A stretch of DNA of 64,000 nucleotides, from positions 139,173-203,172 of the forward strand of contig CAZWHA010000002.1 in the NCBI GenBank assembly GCA_964633435.1, written 5' to 3'. Origin of the DNA: GCA-016699895 sp964633435. GTDB taxonomy: Bacteria > Patescibacteriota > Saccharimonadia > Saccharimonadales > Saccharimonadaceae. The notes below the pieces were generated by a model that did not search any database, was not told the origin of the DNA, and saw only the letters and a program-made list of their open reading frames with translations. Shown piece by piece: positions 60,670 through 64,000 of the stretch; position 1 is the stretch's first letter, and each line of letters begins with the position of its first letter. A program made the translations under genes and the position numbers.

Positions 60670-61968
60670 CTATGCTCCCGGGTAGAAGTCATTGTCATTC
60701 CCAACGGCGATCATTTGCAGGTCGGGAAACGGAAGCAACTCGATGAAAGTCTTCGCGCTGAAGCCTGCGGGATAAAGCGCTTGCAGTCCAGGCTCACCGC
60801 GAAACCCAAAGTTCGCCCCAGTCGTATCGACATGAATGATACCGTAATTGATCCAGGCATCAATGAACATGTCGTACCACCCCTGCCATGCAACCGGCAA
60901 GCCAGCAGGGTACTGATTGCGTGGAAAGTTTGCAGGCAGCCGGAGCCTGGAACCTTGCGGCAACACACCGACCGACGCGCCGTCACTGGCCATCGCGGGC
61001 CAAACCGGGGGTGCCCAGCCTCGCTGATTGGCTGGCACGCCCCGTGCGTCAGCATTCGCACCGGTCCATCCGCCAGGGAGCGCGAATCCCATGGGGTGGG
61101 TTATCTGCATTCGCTGCACATCGCGCATCGTGATAATGTATTGGCTGCCCGGAAGGCTCGATGCTGACGCAATGTACCCCTTGGCCTCGGCGCGCCCGGC
61201 GTATCCCCAGCCCGCGTAGCCCGCGTTCGCAGAGGTATCATTAGGGGCCTTAATAGCGTACGAGCCGGAAATCGCGACATTGTCGGTGCGATCAACCGGA
61301 TGGGCAGTCAGGCGATTGTTGACGCCCACCATCCGGCCCATCAGCTTGGCCGTCCAAGCTCCCTCCGGGTGTTCCCCATTGGGACCGAAGTAGCCACGGG
61401 CTGCATTTTGCGCTGGAGACATAAGGCCCCAGAACTCGACGTACAACCCGTGATAGTCGACGTTAGTCGGGTCGCCTGCATACACGTAGTTGGGGTAATA
61501 GAAGATACCTTGCCCGTCGGAATCGTCGGTGGGCTGGAATCCGGGAGGAATCTGGACCCCAGAATACATCATGGCAGCAGACCGGAACTTGTTGGCGTCA
61601 GTCCTGTGAGTGCCGATTATCGGCTCGATATACACCGGGACAGGCGAGTATTGTCCATATTCGACAACATTGACCGTTGCCGTGAAGACACTTGTGTTGA
61701 TGGTCGGCCAGAGATTGACACTTGGCCAGAAGGGCGGCTTCGGCGGCGAACCGACGCCATAAATGTGATCACACACCCACTGCACGCCAGCCGCAGACTG
61801 AGGGTGAATTGCGGCATTGGCGGGCATTGGGGTATTTGCCCACGACCCGCTCCCCGAGCCGCCAAACAAAGTGTCGTCGAGATGGTGGCCAAGTGGGCCA
61901 ATACTGGTACCTTGATAGGTTGCAGTCTGTGTTTGTGCTCGTTGGAGTCGTCGTGCTAATATCGCCAT
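60670..61968 (-). CDS. Unknown MAILARRLQR protein, copy 1 (432 aa)
   Basis: Not recognised. It starts MAILARRLQRAQ and matches the 58111 gene throughout (YQGTSIGPLGHHL; LFGGSGSGSW; LPQGSRLRLPANF; LQMIAVGNDNDFYPG). It is Trp/Pro/Gly-rich with no signal peptide. Codons 5-11 of its tag region have the same DNA as in the GH5-2 gene (GCACGACGACTCCAACGAGC), which points to recent recombination. G+C is high (41 of 60 in 61021-61080). No Shine-Dalgarno site is evident in the 15-base gap after the propeller gene, so translation may be coupled. Confidence 0.7.
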   Translation of the reverse strand: MAILARRLQRAQTQTATYQGTSIGPLGHHLDDTLFGGSGSGSWANTPMPANAAIHPQSAAGVQWVCDHIYGVGSPPKPPFWPSVNLWPTINTSVFTATVNVVEYGQYSPVPVYIEPIIGTHRTDANKFRSAAMMYSGVQIPPGFQPTDDSDGQGIFYYPNYVYAGDPTNVDYHGLYVEFWGLMSPAQNAARGYFGPNGEHPEGAWTAKLMGRMVGVNNRLTAHPVDRTDNVAISGSYAIKAPNDTSANAGYAGWGYAGRAEAKGYIASASSLPGSQYIITMRDVQRMQITHPMGFALPGGWTGANADARGVPANQRGWAPPVWPAMASDGASVGVLPQGSRLRLPANFPRNQYPAGLPVAWQGWYDMFIDAWINYGIIHVDTTGANFGFRGEPGLQALYPAGFSAKTFIELLPFPDLQMIAVGNDNDFYPGA

Positions 61969-61983
61969 GTTAGTAGTGTTTTG

Positions 61984-63174
61984 TTAGGTTATTACTAAAT
62001 CAGCTTTTAGCATCTTCACGGCACCATCATTGAAATAAGCCAGTACCTTGCCGTTGACTGTTGGCCCGACAAAACCACCGAGCGACACAACTCCTGGCGA
62101 GAATCGGTAGAGCTCCTCCCACGTCAGGCCACCGTCGAGACCAGCGAACAGCCCAGCCTCACTACTTCCTTGCGGCATGCTAATCGCGGCCAGCGCTGGC
62201 AGGTCGGAACGATTCCAAGCCCGCGTTAGTCCTTGTCCGAGTGATCGATACCCTCCATTCGCCGCGTTGGACGATCCGACCTTGAGCGGACCAAACATAC
62301 GGTAGCCGCGACGCGGCAAAACATGGACGCCATTCGTCACACCATCTGGACTAAAGATGATAGCGTTTTCGAGAGGCAAAATACTGGTTACCTGTAGCGC
62401 AGTAATAGTTGTCCCCCAGTACGTTGGAAGCGGCAGCCAATTAACCGTTGTGAAATTATCATCAGTGTAGCCGATTTGGGCGTTGGTGCCATTGCGACCA
62501 CCCGCAACAATATCCGGTCCAGCACCAACATTGTCGCCCATAGTAAACCATACTCGGTCAGCCCATTTATCATAGGCTACGGCATGCATATGCATGCCGG
62601 CAGTTTGTGTAGGCACCGTCAGTCCTGCCACGTTTTGAGCGTAGTCGAGTAGGTTAAACATGAGTGTAAATGACGAACCATCGTCATTACCGCGCCAGAC
62701 ACGCACTGGCTTGTTAGTCTGACTACCCGAGTTGGTCGTCTGCGCCCCATATTCGGTAAGCCAAAGGTGACCGTTGCCATCAAAACAAGCGTCAGTTAAA
62801 CCCCAAAACGGATGGAATTGGCTTTCGACACCGGTATTCAGGAACATCTGTGTCCATGTACCACCTCCGCCCACGAGGCTCGAGCGATAGATTCTCGGTG
62901 CTTGGCTATAGATATTGGTCGCTACGAGTAGTCTGCCATCGTCTAACTCCAAGCAAGCAGTCACTTTCGTGGCCGTATTGCCGTCGGTATAAATAGCCGT
63001 AAAGGTAGTGCCATCGTCAGTGCTCTTGTAGAGTATATGTGCGTCAGTCGTAGCATACACGGTAGTGCGGTCACGGCTCATATAGATTGGCCGGTAGGTC
63101 GTCGCAGTGGTCGTAACATTGTCGAGCCGCACCCGAGGGGTACGAGTGATCATAGTGGTAATAGAAACAGCCAT
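61984..63174 (-). CDS. BNR-repeat beta-propeller protein (396 aa)
   Basis: It shows BNR/sialidase-type repeats: ILYKSTDDGTTFTAIYTDG (about 47-65), VWRGNDDGSSFTLMF, IGYTDDNFTTVNW and LFAGLDGGLTWEELY. These S/D-x-D-x-G-x-T-W motifs mark six- or seven-bladed propellers of neuraminidases, glycosidases and surface-binding proteins. I cannot see a catalytic sialidase set, so binding is as likely as hydrolysis. There is no signal peptide. It begins directly after the stop of the 63175 gene and precedes the unknown copy 1 gene. Confidence 0.75.
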   Translation of the reverse strand: MAVSITTMITRTPRVRLDNVTTTATTYRPIYMSRDRTTVYATTDAHILYKSTDDGTTFTAIYTDGNTATKVTACLELDDGRLLVATNIYSQAPRIYRSSLVGGGGTWTQMFLNTGVESQFHPFWGLTDACFDGNGHLWLTEYGAQTTNSGSQTNKPVRVWRGNDDGSSFTLMFNLLDYAQNVAGLTVPTQTAGMHMHAVAYDKWADRVWFTMGDNVGAGPDIVAGGRNGTNAQIGYTDDNFTTVNWLPLPTYWGTTITALQVTSILPLENAIIFSPDGVTNGVHVLPRRGYRMFGPLKVGSSNAANGGYRSLGQGLTRAWNRSDLPALAAISMPQGSSEAGLFAGLDGGLTWEELYRFSPGVVSLGGFVGPTVNGKVLAYFNDGAVKMLKADLVIT

Positions 63175-63534
63175 TTATGCGATCTCCTTTACATACACAT
63201 CGACATACACGCCTGCTGTACCGTCAACTCGGCGGGCGTACCACTGCAGACTGTCGCTAGTGATGACGGCTTCACTGCCCGCTGGAACTGTGTATGGCCA
63301 GGTGGAGGGCGAATTAGAGTCGGGGTTATCTTGTGTACGTGAGCCAAGCTCGATAGCGCCACCAGACGTATTGACGATGATCAACTCGACACGGTCGTCC
63401 GATCGAGCACGCACTCGCTGCGAGCCGTTGGTGTTACCGAGAGGCGTTCGGTAGTGCGCCACCAGCATTGGCTGCGTGACAGCAGCAGGATACTGCATAG
63501 CGCCGCGCCTCGCGATATGGAGTACGCCGCTCAT
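63175..63534 (-). CDS. Small phage-like accessory protein (119 aa)
   Basis: I start at ATG 63534 (MSGVLHIARRG), which overlaps the collagen-like gene stop (TAATG). It is a beta-rich single domain (QRVRARSDDRVELIIVNTSG; SPSTWPYTVPAGSEAVITS; YVDVYVKEIA). No named family is recognised, but the style and position between a collagen-like protein and a propeller resemble small head- or tail-accessory proteins of phages. Confidence 0.65.
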   Translation of the reverse strand: MSGVLHIARRGAMQYPAAVTQPMLVAHYRTPLGNTNGSQRVRARSDDRVELIIVNTSGGAIELGSRTQDNPDSNSPSTWPYTVPAGSEAVITSDSLQWYARRVDGTAGVYVDVYVKEIA

Positions 63535-64000
63535 TAGCTGAGGTCCCCGACCAGTACCCATTCATCAGTAGCTCGCTTGCGAAGGGACACGGAGCTATAT
63601 TGTGCAGCTACAGCCATCAGCGAACCGCGTGAACGTATTGTTACGCCAGCACCGGCAGCAATCGTCACCGTACCAGTACCATAACGGCAGACTTCGATCA
63701 CTGTACCAACCGGAAAAGCTACACTGGCGTTTGAGGGAACGGTCAGGGTCGTACTGGATGCCGAGCCAATATCGATTGCCCTACCAGCATCAGCCAGGAC
63801 AAGCGTGTATGACGCAGACTGCGCGTTGGTAGGAATTAACGACTCGGCATCATCGCCTTTTGGTCCGGTTGCTCCGGTAGCCCCATTACTACCTTGGTTA
63901 CCTTGGACGCCTTGTGGTCCAGTGAACCCCTGCAGTCCTTGGCTACCCGTTGCTCCCGTCGCACCCTGACTACCAGCACTACCCGTAGGACCAGTGAAGC
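63534..64000 (-). CDS. Collagen-like protein, 5' end beyond window
   Basis: Only the C-terminal 155 codons are visible. They begin with Gly-X-Y repeats (FTGPTGSAGSQGATGATG... to about GPKGDDA), then a compact beta-rich domain (SYTLVLADAGRAIDIGSAS; VPSNASVAFPVGTVIEVCRY; ATDEWVLVGDLS). This C-terminal module is the type found on phage tail fibres and some actinobacterial surface proteins. Collagen-like repeats would form a trimeric stalk. It is the furthest upstream visible gene of the operon that runs to 56801; the operon promoter is outside the window. Confidence 0.8.
   Translation of the reverse strand, partial: FTGPTGSAGSQGATGATGSQGLQGFTGPQGVQGNQGSNGATGATGPKGDDAESLIPTNAQSASYTLVLADAGRAIDIGSASSTTLTVPSNASVAFPVGTVIEVCRYGTGTVTIAAGAGVTIRSRGSLMAVAAQYSSVSLRKRATDEWVLVGDLS

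Noticed and set aside
61300..61959. 219-codon plus-strand ORF in the high-G+C gene
   Set aside because: Antisense shadow of the unknown copy 1 gene; high G+C reduces stop codons in all frames.
56801..64000. Complete prophage
   Set aside because: No integrase, terminase, portal or capsid gene is visible; only tail- or adhesin-like genes are present in the window.
1..64000. CRISPR array, rRNA operon or transposon
   Set aside because: No regularly spaced repeats, rRNA sequence, transposase or terminal inverted repeats were seen on reading either strand.
1..64000. Recoded TGA (Gracilibacteria/Absconditabacteria code)
   Set aside because: TGA acts as a stop at sensible gene ends (for example DUF2779 and the 54631 gene), and core genes contain no in-frame TGA.

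Overview
This window looks like a chromosomal segment of a candidate-phyla (CPR/Patescibacteria) bacterium, most probably Saccharibacteria (TM7). The evidence is a compact housekeeping set with reduced or zinc-free ribosomal proteins (S4 and L36 without their cysteines), one-base TAATG gene overlaps, a standard genetic code (TGA is used as stop), GatCAB, type IV pilus ATPase, sortase, and many single-helix proteins of unknown function. The lineage is inferred; no 16S rRNA gene is present.

Layout. 1-5.2 kb: a large SNF2-type helicase (cut by the left edge), a one-helix microprotein and a DUF2779 nuclease-like gene, then tRNA-Leu(UAG). 5.2-7.8 kb: a gene-free stretch, a degenerate second tRNA-Leu and three tandem paralogues of unknown function. 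7.8-14.2 kb: infA-rpmJ-rpsM-rpsK-rpsD-rpoA-rplQ-rplM-rpsI, with secY-sortase upstream. 14.3-16.8 kb: a three-gene operon for collagen-like, beta-helix and LamG/Ig-like proteins that resemble phage tail or adhesin proteins. 17-24 kb: cell-envelope enzymes, rpsJ, tuf and fusA. 24-36 kb: a class A penicillin-binding protein, PIN-TRAM protein, radA, CapA-like protein, an rnhB-yraN fusion and pepN. 36-43 kb: nusA, clpC, rplS and a YcgQ/YcgR-like permease pair. 43-57 kb: malic enzyme, pilB, an RNA methyltransferase, dnaE, and a gatC-gatA-x-gatB-nudix-galU operon. 56.8-64 kb: a second operon of phage-tail-like proteins (collagen-like, beta-propeller, two GH5-type glycosidases, two paralogues of unknown function), cut by the right edge.

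The most striking observation is the promoter of the 16.8-14.3 kb operon. It has TTGACA and TATAAT hexamers separated by 16 bp, ten of which are an uninterrupted G tract. This is the architecture of a phase-variable promoter, and it drives genes that look like attachment proteins. Four other C/G tracts of nine bases lie inside coding regions. The second adhesin-like operon carries four proteins of two families that share a short N-terminal peptide (MAIxxRRLQR) and no signal peptide. They are arranged as a tandem duplication, and one copy has ATA where its siblings have ATG. In an epibiont of Actinobacteria, a switchable set of phage-like surface or virion-like proteins would fit host attachment, but that role is inference.

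A second general feature is that about twenty genes have a clear -10 hexamer only 5-10 bases before the start codon, which implies widespread leaderless transcripts. Genes of high expression (tuf, fusA, rpsJ) keep leaders with Shine-Dalgarno sites. clpC carries a CIRCE operator (HrcA site).
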